Assembly: GCA_963573315.1 (NCBI GenBank)
Contig: OY752144.1
Location: forward strand, 676,501 to 740,500
Source of the DNA: Entomortierella parvispora
Taxonomy: Eukaryota > Mortierellomycota > Mortierellomycetes > Mortierellales > Mortierellaceae
Direction: 5' to 3'
Length of the DNA: 64,000 bases
The position numbers were made by a program, and so were the translations under genes. Shown here one piece after another: positions 45,034 to 56,525 of the stretch. Within the stretch, counting starts at the first letter, position 1. The number at the start of each line of letters is the position of its first letter. Below the pieces are notes generated by a model. The model did no database searches. It saw nothing but the letters and a program-made list of their open reading frames with translations, and was not told the origin of the DNA.

Positions 45034-45262
45034 GGTGGGTCGGGACAGGAAGGGAAGAGTAAAAATCAAGACGGGAAGAAGGGAAGAAGAAGAGGAAGGA
45101 GGAAAGGGCTGTGCAATTCCACAACATGCATCATGCATCGCCGCGAGACCTGTGACTGCCAATGCTGGGAAATGGTTTACGCCTTTTTTGTCAGCCTGAG
45201 CATGCGTCTGATCCGAAGCATCTCTTCTTGACTTTAGCCTGATCGACACTCCCGCCACAGGA

Positions 45263-45843
45263 ATGGACAACCCTAACCAGAGCCCCAGGAACGAATACGT
45301 CCCCATTTCAGAGGAACGCAGACAGATCCTCGAGGAGAAGTACAGGCGCAGGAATCTCGCCCCAGAAGCGCTCGTCATCAAACCAAGATTTCGTCAATTA
45401 CATGTCGCCACCATCGTCCTTGCTGTTGGTAAAGGAGGCTTTTACTTGCTGGAGAGGTTTTTTACTTCGCTCATATCCCTTATTCCGATAACAAGTCTCT
45501 CGGATAATCGCCATTCGTTTCAAGATGCATCAACTAAACTGCTACTGGGTTCCCGTTGTAATTGCCATTCATAGGTTTGGGCGGATATTTTGCTCTGTAC
45601 GCAGACTTTGGAGAGAAAGAGACATGCTTCTCACCGGTAAGAGAAACGTGGAAAGAACTCTATTCCTTTAGATACTGGGAAGTGCTTGAGGAAAAACAGA
45701 AGAAAAGACGCAGAGACTAATGGATTAAACCTTGGTCCTTGTTTTTCGTGTAGTTCCGGAGGTTTTACAGGAGGAAGGTGGATGAGTTCTGGTCATTGAG
45801 CGAGGAAGAAAAGAAACAACTCAAGGAGCAAGGACGGCTATAG
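45263..45843 (+). CDS. Small single-TM protein, 105 aa
   Basis: Three exons (45263-45428, 45575-45636, 45754-45843) join in frame to give 105 aa. The N-terminal half is hydrophilic with many Glu/Arg residues (SEERRQILEEKYRRRN). One hydrophobic segment lies near residues 47-65 (LHVATIVLAVGLGGYFALYA), followed by FRRFYRRKVDEFW and a charged end. I do not recognise the family. The size, single helix and charged tail fit small mitochondrial or ER membrane proteins. Exon phases are consistent, so the structure is credible. It shares a 229-bp upstream region with F-box/LRR paralog 3. Confidence 0.7.
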
Positions 45844-46445
45844 ACAACAAAACAGAGCTGGCTACATACACCATATTCCCAACAACCACATAGAACAAAA
45901 CCGTGTAAAATACTATCATCATCGATTTCTGTACTGAAAGGTATGAAGTTTCTGAAACGCCTTTGGTGGCTGTGGTGGCGGAGTGCGGGCCCCTAAAAAT
46001 AGGAGAGTTCCTTGCATCAACTTTGATGTTGTATCGATCCCGTCCTGAGGTGGAAAGACCTGCTTCGAAGCTGTTGGCGACGCACTTGGGGAAGCTGCAA
46101 TGAATGGTGATGAGATCATGATCCGTGTGTACGATAGCAAGCGCACTGAGGCAGGGCTTTTTTCTGTCTTTCTTGTGGTGCAATGGTCGAGTCGGTCGTC
46201 ACCAAGAAGGGAAAAGCCCTCGTGTCTCGTGTACAAGTTGCCTGTCTGTCTCTCTTTATCGACTTCCGCGTCGGAACCTCCTCTTCCTTTCTTTCTTCCT
46301 TCCTTTCTTTCTTCCTTTCTTCCTTTCCTACCACTTTCCACTTTTTCACCTCTGCACCCTAATATCATTTTCGGCACATATTTGCCTCGCTTCTCCTTCC
46401 CTTCCAGTGTATTCCCAAACAACTCTCACCACCACGTCGCCCACC
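45844..46445 (+). other. Upstream region of the PIL1-like gene
   Basis: The last 200 bp are C/T-rich with TTTC/CTTC arrays (46283-46345), the typical leader composition here. No gene is seen. Confidence 0.45.
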
Positions 46446-48179
46446 ATGCAGAGCATCGGCCACGACCTCAGACGAGGTCTTAACAACATCAACCCCCTCG
46501 GGTAAACCATTGCCTCACACGGTGAGCAGGTCTCTTCTTAGCAAGGAATGGCATTCTCATTGTCTTCACTCTATTTATTTATTTTTTTTTTTTCAGGAAC
46601 AACTACAAGAACATCACCAAATGGCTGGCTGAAATGAAGAACATTGACTCGTCACTCAAGACCCTCGACAAGGAAATCTCGGCAGACGCTAAGCTGATTG
46701 CTGCCTGGGGCTCGACCGAAGGCGATGACTTGACAGACGTGTGTATGCGTATGTCACAGCTCATGGAGGTAACCATAAAGTTGAGAAGGAGACACGCTTA
46801 GAAGGCCAAAAAAAACCTGGCCAACTCTGCTCACCTACTACACTCTTTTTTTTCTTTCTCCTACGACCACAACATAGGAGGTAGGCCTCATCCAACAGGC
46901 ATATTCACTGCGTCATACTCAGTACCGCAAGACCATTAAGAGCATGAAAGTACAAGAGATGACGCTCGACGAGGTAAATGTTTTTAGAACTGAAAGCTAT
47001 TTTCGGGCAAATATTCAGTGAACTGGTGAACTGTGAAAAAAGAAGCGTGCTGACTCTCCTTTTTTTACTACTTGACGAACGACATAGAATCGCAAGAAGA
47101 AACAGGATCTTACCACCCAGATTGCAAAGTTGCAGAAATCCAGCAAGGAAAATCCTATCAAGATGATGGAACTGCAGAATGGACTCGAGAGGGTTACGGC
47201 CGAGTTGCTTGCACAGGAACTAGAGCTGATGCAGTTCAAGAGAGTAACAGTCAAACAGGCCTTTGACGCAAAGTTTGATGCCATGCTCGAGTATTCTGAA
47301 AAGATGGCGCTCATTGCAGGATACGGACGCGCTATTACCTTGGTGATCGACACGGACACGCAGGTGGCCGACAGAATGAGAATCTACAACGGTGCCGAGT
47401 ACACAGCTGCTGCGGTCAATCAGGTCAAGTCTGCTGTCTCATCTTGGCAGCCACAGCCCATGGAAACATCCAACAGAACTAATAACGAGCTCTCACAGGA
47501 TGAACTTGCGCTTGCTGCCGCGGCAGCCGCTTACAACAACACGACTCCTCGCATAAGCGGAGCCTATGCGGCATCAGCAACTCATGATCAAGCGGGCAGC
47601 TCCAACTTTCAAGAGGTTGAACCTGAACAAGGATACTTGTCGTCATCAAAATCCCGAGAGGACCAAATCAATCGGATCCAAGAGCAAGAGCGTCAACTTG
47701 AACAGGAGCAGCAACGTCTCTACCAGCAAAGCCTGTCATCTTACTCCCCCGCTCACTCGCCCCGCCAACAAGAGTACGAGGGAGCGGGCGTTGGTGGTGG
47801 AAGTACGGCTCCCGCCTACACTCCCTCGATGCCACGAAGAAGCGACACTCAAGATTTTTACCCACCGCCACAGCCAGGATATGACACTGTGACCTCCTCC
47901 AGTCCCGGATATAGCGGTGCAGGAGGTGCAGGAGGTGCAGGAGGTGTAGGAAGTGCAGGGGGGTATCCTCAACCTGGCTATGGGCACTACGATGTCTCAA
48001 CTTACCAATCGGTCGCAGGACAGGCCCCGCCTCGAAATTACCGCCTAGGCTTTATTGACCCCCGCGAGCGTAACCAGATAGAAAACGGGGAGGTGTACAA
48101 AGCCGAGATTCGGCAGGTAGGAGGCCCTGCGCTCCCGCCTCTTCAATTCAACAACAGCCCGATCCTTGATGAGAAGTAG
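46446..48179 (+). CDS. PIL1: Eisosome core component, Pil1/Lsp1 family
   Basis: Pil1/Lsp1 are BAR-domain proteins that build eisosomes (membrane furrows) under the fungal plasma membrane. Four exons (46446-46501, 46597-46768, 46878-46973, 47088-48179) give 471 aa. Family features include an amphipathic N-terminus, GLNNINPLGNNYKNITKWLA, LKTLDKEISADAKLIAAWG, a long helical BAR region through MQFKRVTVKQAFDAKFDAML, and GYGRAITLVIDTD. The C-terminal ~200 residues are disordered, with a Gln/Glu coil (RIQEQERQLEQEQQRL), Tyr/Pro/Gly-rich segments and AGGAGGAGG-type repeats. The leading exon is short, as is common in this family. Confidence 0.95.
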
Positions 48180-48398
48180 TCATTCATCAATAACAACAGT
48201 AATATTTCAATTCCCAACGGTGCCTGATTCGAACACGGGGTGTGATCGGTGTCCTTTGCGCGAAATCATATTTTGCCCAACCTTTTGTTCGTTGGGATAC
48301 CTTGAGCTCTGTCTCCATCCACTCTACCCATCCTCCGTCTCTCCCATTTCCTGTTCTCATTCCTCATTCCCTTTCTTCTCCACCATCGACAATTCAAA

Positions 48399-49881
48399 AT
48401 GAGTGTCATGGAGTCCATGTCAATATACCTGCCTCATCTTTTGTCTGTGCCTCTCTTACCCCTGGCCCTGTTGGCCACAGCCGTCCTCACACTTTCAACC
48501 TTGGCCGCAGCAGACACCACAGTTGAGGACAGACATGAGCAACGACAAAGGGAAGAAAGCGGCGAGGCAGTCGCATTGACAAAATTCCATGCCTTGGGGT
48601 TCATTGTCATGGCCAGCTTTGGACTCTTGGCAATGTGGATGTGGGCCGATGTGTTAGGTATGGTGGCGGAAGCAGGACAAAGGAATGCATCCTCTTTTAA
48701 TGCATGCATTGCACTCTTGGACTTGCTATAACCAACTCTCCTGTTTTTTTTTGATATGTAGTTTACGTGAGTCTGCTCTGTTTTGGCTTGAGCGCCTTCG
48801 TTAGTATTCAGCAGTGTCTTCCTGATATTCTGCATTCGTTCGGGATGCGTCAAGGAGAGCTATGGCAACACAACACAGCGGCGGGTCTGTTTGTCCTCAC
48901 CTGGTTTTGGCAGAGGAATACCAGGTAACGACATGAAGCGTCAATTGGAATAGCAAGTCCATCTCCCCCGTGTAATAGAAGATCTTTCCTCACTCCTTCA
49001 ATGATGACTTCCCTTCCTTTTTTTAGCCATGCTTGGGTCTTTCAGGATGTCATGGGGGGTAAGCAAGCCTCGTACTTTTATGAAAAACTTGGGGAGGGGG
49101 TGTTCATCAAGAGTCAGTCACTAACCCTTGTATGGAGGAACCAGGCTTTACCATTACACTGATGCTTAGAGTTCTCAAGGCATCGTCCATGTCCACGCCC
49201 ACGTTTCTTCTTTTAGCCGCTTTTTTCTACGACGTGTTTTTCGTGTTTGTGACACCTTACCTCACCCGATCTGGAGAGTCCATCATGGAAGCAGCGGCCA
49301 CAGGAGCGGCGATGACTGTCAAGGAGACGATCCCCATGCTGTTCAGAGTACCCAGTTTCAATGGAGGTGGTGAAGCCATTCTTGGATTCGGAGACGTGGT
49401 CTTGCCAGGTATTCTAGTCACTTTCTTGAAAGAATGTGATGCTCGTTTGGAGGAGGATCAGCCTTTGTTGATAGCGGGTCTGTCGACTGCCCAGGCTACC
49501 GTTGCTGTTCCACTTGGACTCAAGAATGACCAAAGAACAAGATGGTGGTGGAATAACAAGGGTCGGTGGGGATACCATTTGACTTCTATCCTGGGCTTCT
49601 TTGTGGGACTGCAATTAACCTATGTAGCCATGATGTGGAGTCACAAGGGTCAACCTGCTCTCCTCTATCTTGTACCGAGCACCTTGTTACCAGTTCTGAT
49701 CCTGGCTTCAAGGCGACATGAATTGTCACTCTTGTGGAGCGGTTGGGGAGATCTGGATGCCGCTCTCGAGGAGGATGAGGAGGATGAGGAAGACAAAGAA
49801 GACTATGACCACGATGAGAAGCTCGATTTGAGCAATCTTGGATCAAAAAACCACGGCAAGGCCGAATCTTTCGACATCTAG
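48399..49881 (+). CDS. Signal peptide peptidase-like intramembrane aspartyl protease (A22B)
   Basis: This family cleaves transmembrane helices, such as signal-peptide remnants in the ER. Four exons (48399-48657, 48762-48924, 49027-49058, 49145-49881) give 396 aa. The diagnostic residues are present: the YD motif in FFYDVFFVFVTP, the GxGD motif in GFGDVVLPG, and PAL in GQPALLYLVPS. Around nine hydrophobic segments are visible, with an acidic cytosolic C-terminal tail (EEDEEDEEDKEDYDHDE). No C-terminal KKxx signal is seen; the protein ends AESFDI. The intron-free last exon contains both catalytic aspartates. Confidence 0.94.
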
Positions 49882-49981
49882 GCTACTCCAACGTAGACAG
49901 CCCCACCTGTGCACAAAAAATAGACGTGTTTTGATACCCTTTATTTTTTTCTCTTTGTTTTTGATTTTCGTTTTGTTTTTG

Positions 49982-51095
49982 TCATTTTGATTCATGTCCT
50001 CGACTTGGAGTCGCCACCATCATCACATCTCGTCCAAGAGGGTGGTAAGAGATGTTTTCAAACCTTGGAGTAACCTATAGAGAGAAGCATCGAAGAATGG
50101 TGTCAATCAGGCATGAAAATGACAAATTGAGACTGCTATCACACTCCCTAAGCAAACTGAACTGGCAATTGAGATGGAGATAATTACCTCCGCCTGCTGT
50201 ACAGCACTCACGCCAGTTTGGCCGACATAGACAGGTGCGACTGTCAGGAGAACAGAGTGTACCAGACCCGATTCCAAGAATGACGAGATAACACTTGCAC
50301 CTCCTTCAACCATTAGAGATCGAATTGATAGAGATTGTATTGTCCGCAGCAAATGAGGTATAGACAAATGCCCTGTAGGATAAAAAATAGGTTAGTTGAG
50401 AAGAAAATACGTCTCTGATGCAAAGACTCTACCAAGCCTGCTTTTCTTTATCTTCGATCTACCTTGAGAATCCAAGTCGACGACAAAGATTTTTGCGCCG
50501 AGATTTTGCAATTGAGTTCTTGCTTCTGTGTTGTTATATCCCGATGGGCTCGTCACAATCCATGGCCTCGTTGGAGATTCTGGTAATAGCATCTTTGCAG
50601 TTGTTGGGAATCGCAGGGCACTGTCGAGGATCACTGGCTGGGGATGGCTTACTGGACCATACTCGGCCTCTAGACGAACTTTTTTTATCCAGTTACAAGG
50701 TTTAGTAGTGCAATAATGAAAGCCGCATTGGCCAATTAGCCATTAAGATCAGATAGTTGGATTGCTTCTTGTTACCTGTGAGACGAGGATCATCATTGAG
50801 GACGGTGCCAATTCCGACCAGGATAGCATCGTGTCTGGATCGGAGACTACGAGTTGAGGGAAGCTATTTAGAAATAGAGCGAGGCGAAATTTTGGCGCGG
50901 GCGAAGATAGGATGGATCACTGGATTACATATGGGTTGCTTTCATGGACTCTTCGCCACTGAGGATGAGCTGACGGCCATGGATGCCTGCTATCTTTCCA
51001 TCGAGACTCTGGGCAAAGGTGAGGGTGACATGAGGCGAGATTGAGCTTGCTGCAGAGGTGAATGAGATGTCGGAGAGAAAGTTGTAGCTGGTCAT
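49982..51095 (-). CDS. RIB7: RIB7-type diaminohydroxyphosphoribosylaminopyrimidine reductase
   Basis: This enzyme reduces the ribosyl side chain of 2,5-diamino-6-ribosylamino-4(3H)-pyrimidinone 5'-phosphate in riboflavin synthesis, using NADPH. Five exons (51095-50929, 50846-50776, 50678-50463, 50372-50188, 50074-49982) join in frame to give 243 aa, the usual length. Signatures include VTLTFAQSLDGKIAGIHG, RHDAILVGIGTVLNDDPRLT, SLMVEGGASVISSFLES and LLTVAPVYVG. Two of these, the SLDGK and VEGGA motifs, line the substrate and cofactor pocket in the family. It is divergent from the dynamitin gene, with about 400 bp between the starts. Confidence 0.93.
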
Positions 51096-51502
51096 TGAAT
51101 GGCGAGTGTAGGCGGTAGGTGGGATGATTGAGAGAGGAGGAGGGGATGTGAATAAAAGAAGGAAAGAAGGCAAGAAGGCAAAGGAAGGAGAGAAAGAAAG
51201 AGAGAAGGAAAGCGAGCGAGTGTGTGTGTGTGTGTGAAAAGGAACAGAACAAAAAGAGAGAAAAAAAAAAAAAAAAAAAACGCGTCTCCTGCGCGTGCAA
51301 ACAGTCCAGGACAGGCACACAACCCGCCCGTCCGTCACAGGCGCACCACGCCCCAGTGACCCCCCACCCATTGCATGGGCAGAGGGCTCTCTTCCTCCTT
51401 CCCTTTCTCATCACCCTCCTCCCTTTCTTCTTTCCATCCATCCTTCCTTCCTTCCTTCCTTCCATCCATCCTTTAAAAACGACCCCATCCCCGCCCACAG
51501 CC
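51096..51502. promoter_or_regulatory. Divergent upstream region of RIB7 and dynamitin genes
   Basis: 407 bp separate the two start codons. The left part is purine-rich on the plus strand (AAGGAAGG, then GAGAGAAAGAAAG), followed by a TGTG run and an A run of about 19 nt (51262-51280). The right part is C/T-rich with (CTTC)n near 51440-51465. Both genes thus have pyrimidine-rich leaders. No TATA box is evident. Confidence 0.4.
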
Positions 51503-53750
51503 ATGTCGACCAAGTACTCCACGTTACCAGACATCGTACGACCCCTTTCTTTTCTCCCCATAACCCGAGTCATGTCCTCTCTGCCCATGCCCCCTGATGA
51601 ACTCATTCATCCATTCGTCCATCTGCATCCATCCCTCGCTGACCTACCTCCCTGCTCTTTTTTTCTCATCTCATTTAGGACACCCAACCCGATGTCTACG
51701 AAACTGCAGACGAGATTGGCGATAGAGGCCTCCGCATGCAAGGCATGGAGAGCAAGGTACCAGAGAAAGGAGCTTTGCATGGACCGAGATTTCGTCCAGG
51801 ACCTACGTTCTCCTCTCTTGAAATCTGACCGCCTCCCCATTCATTTACTCTATCTCCTCCTTTTCTTGAACAGGAATATGAGAGCGACGAGGAGAGAGAG
51901 GGCATCGACCGATCGGCCGTCTCGGTCAAGGACGCTGCTGCCCGCTTCAAGGACTGCATTGTGGATAATTCGTCTGCTGGTAAAACTCAAGGAGGCAGAC
52001 TTGAAGGCCAGGGACCGGGAACACGGACAGAACATGCTCCGATGCTAACGACTGGAACTTTTCTTTCTTTTGACTCTGTATCTCGCTATTCAAAATCCCA
52101 GATTTCTCGGACAGATTGAACAAGCGCAAAAAGGCCATGTACCGCACATTTGTCAGGAGACCAAACTTGGAGAGTTCTGAATACGAGATCCTTCCAAAGG
52201 AGATGGTCCTCAGTGAAACGCCCATCCAGAAGCTGCGTCGACTTATGTATGAAGTCAAGGAACTTGGACAGGAAGCAGAATTGAACCAGCAGGTGAGGAG
52301 GACACTTCAGGCAGTTGAGCAGTTGATCAGCAGGCGACACCTGGTGGCACATGTCAACAATCCATGTTCGATTTTTTTTGTTGGGATTGTTGCACCTCTG
52401 ACATGCCATTTGTGCAATTGATTTTGTTTTGTAGCAAGGCGAGGAATTAGCAGGAGAGATCTCACATAAGGACCTGATGTCCCATGTCAAATCATTGGAG
52501 CAGGATTTGACCGAGATTGGTCAAACGCTGGGCGACGGAACTGCAAATGGTGTCTTGTCGGGCGAAGGTCTGATCAAGCAGACAGATACTGGAAAGAGAC
52601 TCTTGCAGCAGCTTCAGGCTATGAAACACATGGCTATTTCTACAGCAGATGCGGAGGCCTCTGGCACCACTGCCCCAAAGACATCTTCCGCCGAACCTAC
52701 TAGTGACGGAAACGTATGTGGAGCTGTCAACATGACACGATATTTTTGTTGCATTGGAACTCGTATTCTGACATGAATTGCTGACAACCACCTTATTCCA
52801 CCACAAAATTCGCATTAGGGCGTAACCTATGAGCTTTACTACAATCCCGACAATGCTCGACTTCACACGGCGACCAAAACTGCTGAATTGGCAGAGCGAC
52901 TTGCGGTGCTTGAGAAAGCCGTTGGTTCCACACCGATGCAATCGGGAGTACGATGAGAAAAATCGACTTGCTCTCTGCGTTGACACCGATAATTGAACCT
53001 GCGCAACTTATGAAGCTAACCCGTTCTCTTTTTAGGCCTCTCTTGTTGGAACAGTTGAAAAGTTGGAGCAACATATCAACATTCTTGTTCAGCCTCGTCA
53101 GTTGGAGCAACTTTCTCGTCGCTTGAAGGTTGTAACGGGGGAATTGGAGCGTGTACAGGAGCTTCAGGCCAAGGATGCGACCTCATCAGGGATCAGCGCA
53201 GATGCAGAAAACAAGGTAGCATTCATCTCCAACATATAGTTCGAAACTGGGTGATAGAGAAGCAACCCACTCGAGGAGTTCAAGATGAGAACTAACTGCA
53301 ATACTTTTTTTCATTAATTTAGATCAATGCTTTATTCGAGTTGGTGGACAAAATTGATCCTCTGGTGTCCCTGGCACCTGTCTTGGTCACGAGGCTAAAG
53401 GGTTTGAAGGGCCTCCATGCCGAGGCTGCCGTGTTTTCGGACTCGATCAAGATGATTTCAGGAGAGCAGACCAAGATTACCGAAGAGCTGAAGGGATTGG
53501 ATACTGTCTCTGCCAAGGTAAGACACCCATCGACAACATGACATGATATATGATGCCTTAGCAGGACATAGGTCGACCTCCAACTCTCTGAGGACTACTC
53601 TCTGACGAAAAGTACGCGCTTTGTACTCTTTTATACCTATAGCTCCAGGAGAGTCTTACGGAGAACGACACGGCGATCCAGAGAAATATTGAGATGATTG
53701 ATGGCAGGATCACACAGTTGGTGGAGCGTATTCAACGCTTGGGAGCATAA
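51503..53750 (+). CDS. Dynactin subunit 2 (dynamitin)
   Basis: Dynamitin (DCTN2/p50, Jnm1 in yeast) forms the shoulder of dynactin and couples dynein to cargo. Nine exons (51503-51535, 51679-51756, 51874-51979, 52102-52292, 52435-52713, 52819-52947, 53036-53215, 53323-53517, 53643-53750) give 432 aa. Recognisable features are the short N-terminus ending in DTQPDVYETAD (dynactin-arm binding), an acidic EYESDEE segment, ETPIQKLRRLMYEVKELGQE, and YNPDNARLHTATKTAELAER. Several coiled-coil blocks follow, up to ERIQRLGA. All exons end in phase except exon 3, which splits one codon. Identification is firm. Confidence 0.92.
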
Positions 53751-53903
53751 AAAACAGACATCCACTCTTATATCCATGACTTTCAAGTTTTTTCTCACGC
53801 AACGATTGCTTCTAGGATTTCAACTTGGGTCTATTAAAGAAAAAAAAGCTATTCTATTTGAAATACCTCTCTATTCAACCTGGACTGGCCCAAACAGAAA
53901 GCC

Positions 53904-55615
53904 CTATTGGTCTACTGAGTGGATCTCTGTCAGGACTTTGGCAGCAGCTCTGGCTCGGAACGCGATATGGGCTTCTGCAATAACGACATGAGCGCAAATA
54001 GCTAACAGTGAACAGAACGCCATCATCCGTACGCGTGCCCAAGGGCAAATGATGTTTTGAAGAACGGGATATGGCTAGAAATGAAAAAACATGGCGTGAG
54101 TAGGGTCGACTAGAGATTTGAAGGAAACTCCTCTTGACGTGGGAATCGAAGCGCCAATTACCCATGCGCCGTCCTTGTGAGCACAGAAACTAGACCAACA
54201 CACATAGAACACGGAAAACATAGACAGGTTGATGAAATCAGCTCTCCGACGGATATGAAAAGACTCTGCCACTATAAACATCTCGAAGCATGTGTAGAAG
54301 AACGGAAGGCCGTGCACCTGGATGTCTACCCAAAACGGGATGCTAAAGCGCGAACAGGAAGAATATCAGAGTGGGTTGGAAATCGAGTATTAATTCTACA
54401 AACGGCCAGTCAAAGGTAGCTTACTAGCGATTGCCGTTAGGGTAGATATGATAGACGTTTGTTATAACGAGCGACCAATACAGAAACCCAACAGCACATT
54501 CAGTCTAGCACAGCAAGAGGGAGAGAAGGTTTTCCGATAAGGTTGTCGTTCCGGACGCGTCAGGTCTCTGCTTTCTTTGTTTCTTTTCTCTGATACTCAC
54601 AGTGACAATGAGTGGAAGGATCGTGTCCTTAAACCTCCTTGCGCCTATGTGGGAATAGTGTAGGAGAAGTCCGTGGTAAATGACATCAGCGAAAGGGACG
54701 GACAAAATATTTTCAATTGGCTGCCGTCATTCACACGAGCCCATCGCTCCTGTGCGCCAGCCTGTGCGACTCGTGTGGCAATTTTTTTTTTTTTTTTTTT
54801 TTGGTCCATGATCATGATCCATCCCTGTTGTGGTTTGACCTGTTTTCCTTCCCCCGTTTGTGTGTCGGCGTGTCCCTTCCATGCGAGATCGAGTGATTTA
54901 AATCACCCACAGTAAAGAGTGAACGCACATTCTTCCTGGGGTTTGATCGGGTCGTGTGAGTGTGAATGAATGTTTTCATTGAGAAAGCCACCTCCCAAGG
55001 TTCTGTTTCCTTCATTCCACTTACTAGCTGATTGAGTAAAATCCACGACAAGAGCCGACAAAAACATGATCATGGTCATCATCAATCCTAAGACAGTCAA
55101 ATACTATCATGATCGTTCATAACCACAGAGCACCGGAACAAAAAAGAAAACGTCAATTTCCCAGTTTCAATTCATTGCAGCAAGAGGGGTAATTGACCCT
55201 GATCGATTAAAAATAGGTCCCCATCCAAATTTGATGAAAGAGCAAAAGAAATGAAGACAGCCACAACAAAAGCCCTTGGAAGGAATGAAAGATGAGGGCT
55301 CTTTCTTACCTGGGATCCATAGCCGAACCCTGTCTTGGTCCCTATGGCCTGTGCAGTCTGCAAGGAGGCAAGCTTGAGGCCGGCACCGAGGGCCGAGAAT
55401 AAACAAGAAAAGTGAAAGAGGATCTTTCTCCATTCCAAGCGACTAGGTGGAGGTATCTTTGTAAAGGATGCAGAAGAAGAAGGAACTCTGGAACGTGGTC
55501 TTGACTCTGATCGGGTTGTTCGGAAAGACAGAGATTTGTCCCGCAACCGACCTGCTGAACTCTGAGTTGAGAAAGTCAGGCTAAAGACGCTCGAGGGAGC
55601 AGGTGAATGAGACAT
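53904..55615 (-). CDS. FAR-17a/AIG1-like multi-span membrane protein
   Basis: Members of this family are six-TM membrane proteins; the human ones (AIG1, ADTRP) hydrolyse fatty-acid esters of hydroxy fatty acids. Six exons deduced by frame (55615-55310, 55103-55025, 54644-54601, 54504-54425, 54342-54162, 54074-53904) give 286 aa. After a ~60-residue Ser/Arg-rich tail come helices such as ILFHFSCLFSALGAGLKLAS, a YGSQYLTVLGLMMTMIMFL block, ECAVGFLYWSLVIT, IPFWVDIQVHGLPFFYTCF (with the family-type conserved His) and a GAWPYPVLQNI motif. Small exons (44 and 80 nt) make this gene easy to miss. A candidate catalytic Thr was not assigned. It converges on dynamitin, with stops 153 bp apart. Confidence 0.78.
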
Positions 55616-56525
55616 GGTATTGGGAGTGGATCGACGTTATAAAAAGGTGGTATGTTGCGATGGTGGAGGGTGGATAGTAATCAAAAGACAGGACGTTCTT
55701 GAAGAGGTGGTTAGGAAACTGGCGGAGAGACAGAGAGAGAAGAGAGAGGCAAAGAGATTGTTGGCCAAAGGTGGAAGGGAATAAGAAGAAGGAACGGGGC
55801 AAGCAGGGAGTGAACACAAGAACAAGAAAAAAAGGAGGCCTGACGCGAAAGGAGGCAGGTGCGTCTCCACCGCTGCGATTCAGATGCGATCCCTGCAGCC
55901 TGTGTTGTGCATGGATGGATGGATGCTCTTTCTCTCTTTCGGTGAGGCGCAAAAAAAAAAAAAAAAAGGAAACGCAACCAGCAGAGCAACTGCATGCTCA
56001 CAGACACCCGGTTGCTCATGGTCGAGCAGACAGGACCTGTAGTAGATAGCGAGGTGAGCTCTCTCTCTCTCTCTCTATCTGCTGCAGCCGGCGCCTGTGC
56101 ATTTCATTTGCCTATCAGTCAGCCCCTATGCTGTCATGTCCCGTCTGCGCGTCCAACCAGGGGGAGACCTGGCTGCCCCCCGTGACCGCCGCAACACGAG
56201 CGAGACGCGTCGAGTCGCTTCCTTTCTTTCCGCTTTTGCCGCTCCTGCCCTTTGTTCCGCTCTTCCCTTCCTTTCTTTTCCTTCTTGTCCACTTTACCCC
56301 TACCTTTCCGTTTGCTTGCCTGCTTCTTTTCCTTTTCGTCCCATTTCTCCATCGGTCCTTTCCTCATTCCTGCATTCCATCCTTGTAGACTTGTAGTCCC
56401 ATCCATCCCTCATTGTTCCCATCTACCCTCCATTCGTTTCATTGACTTCCATTCCGTGCTGTTGCTGCTGCTAGTCTCCTTGTCCTTGGTCATACTAGCC
56501 TCTCTTGCGACCCGAGACATGCAGC
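55616..56525. other. Divergent upstream region, AIG1-like and acidic protein genes
   Basis: The region is purine-rich on the plus strand at 55700-55850 and C/T-rich from 56240 to 56500, so it looks like the leaders of two divergent genes. A CT repeat lies near 56058-56078 and an A run of 17 near 55951-55967. No gene is seen within. Confidence 0.45.

Noticed and set aside
45034-45381. N-terminal extension of F-box/LRR paralog 3
   Set aside because: It would overlap the divergent one-TM gene and its upstream region. The ATG at 45033 matches the paralogs' start (PQLHG-type N-terminus).
48175-48305. Minus-strand tRNA-like stretch with CCCAACG/CGTTGGG ends and GTTCGAATC
   Set aside because: The acceptor-like stem pairs, but the T stem fails (CCGTG against CAGGC), no anticodon arm with a proper loop can be drawn and the length is too great. 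It is taken as coincidence or a very degraded relic.
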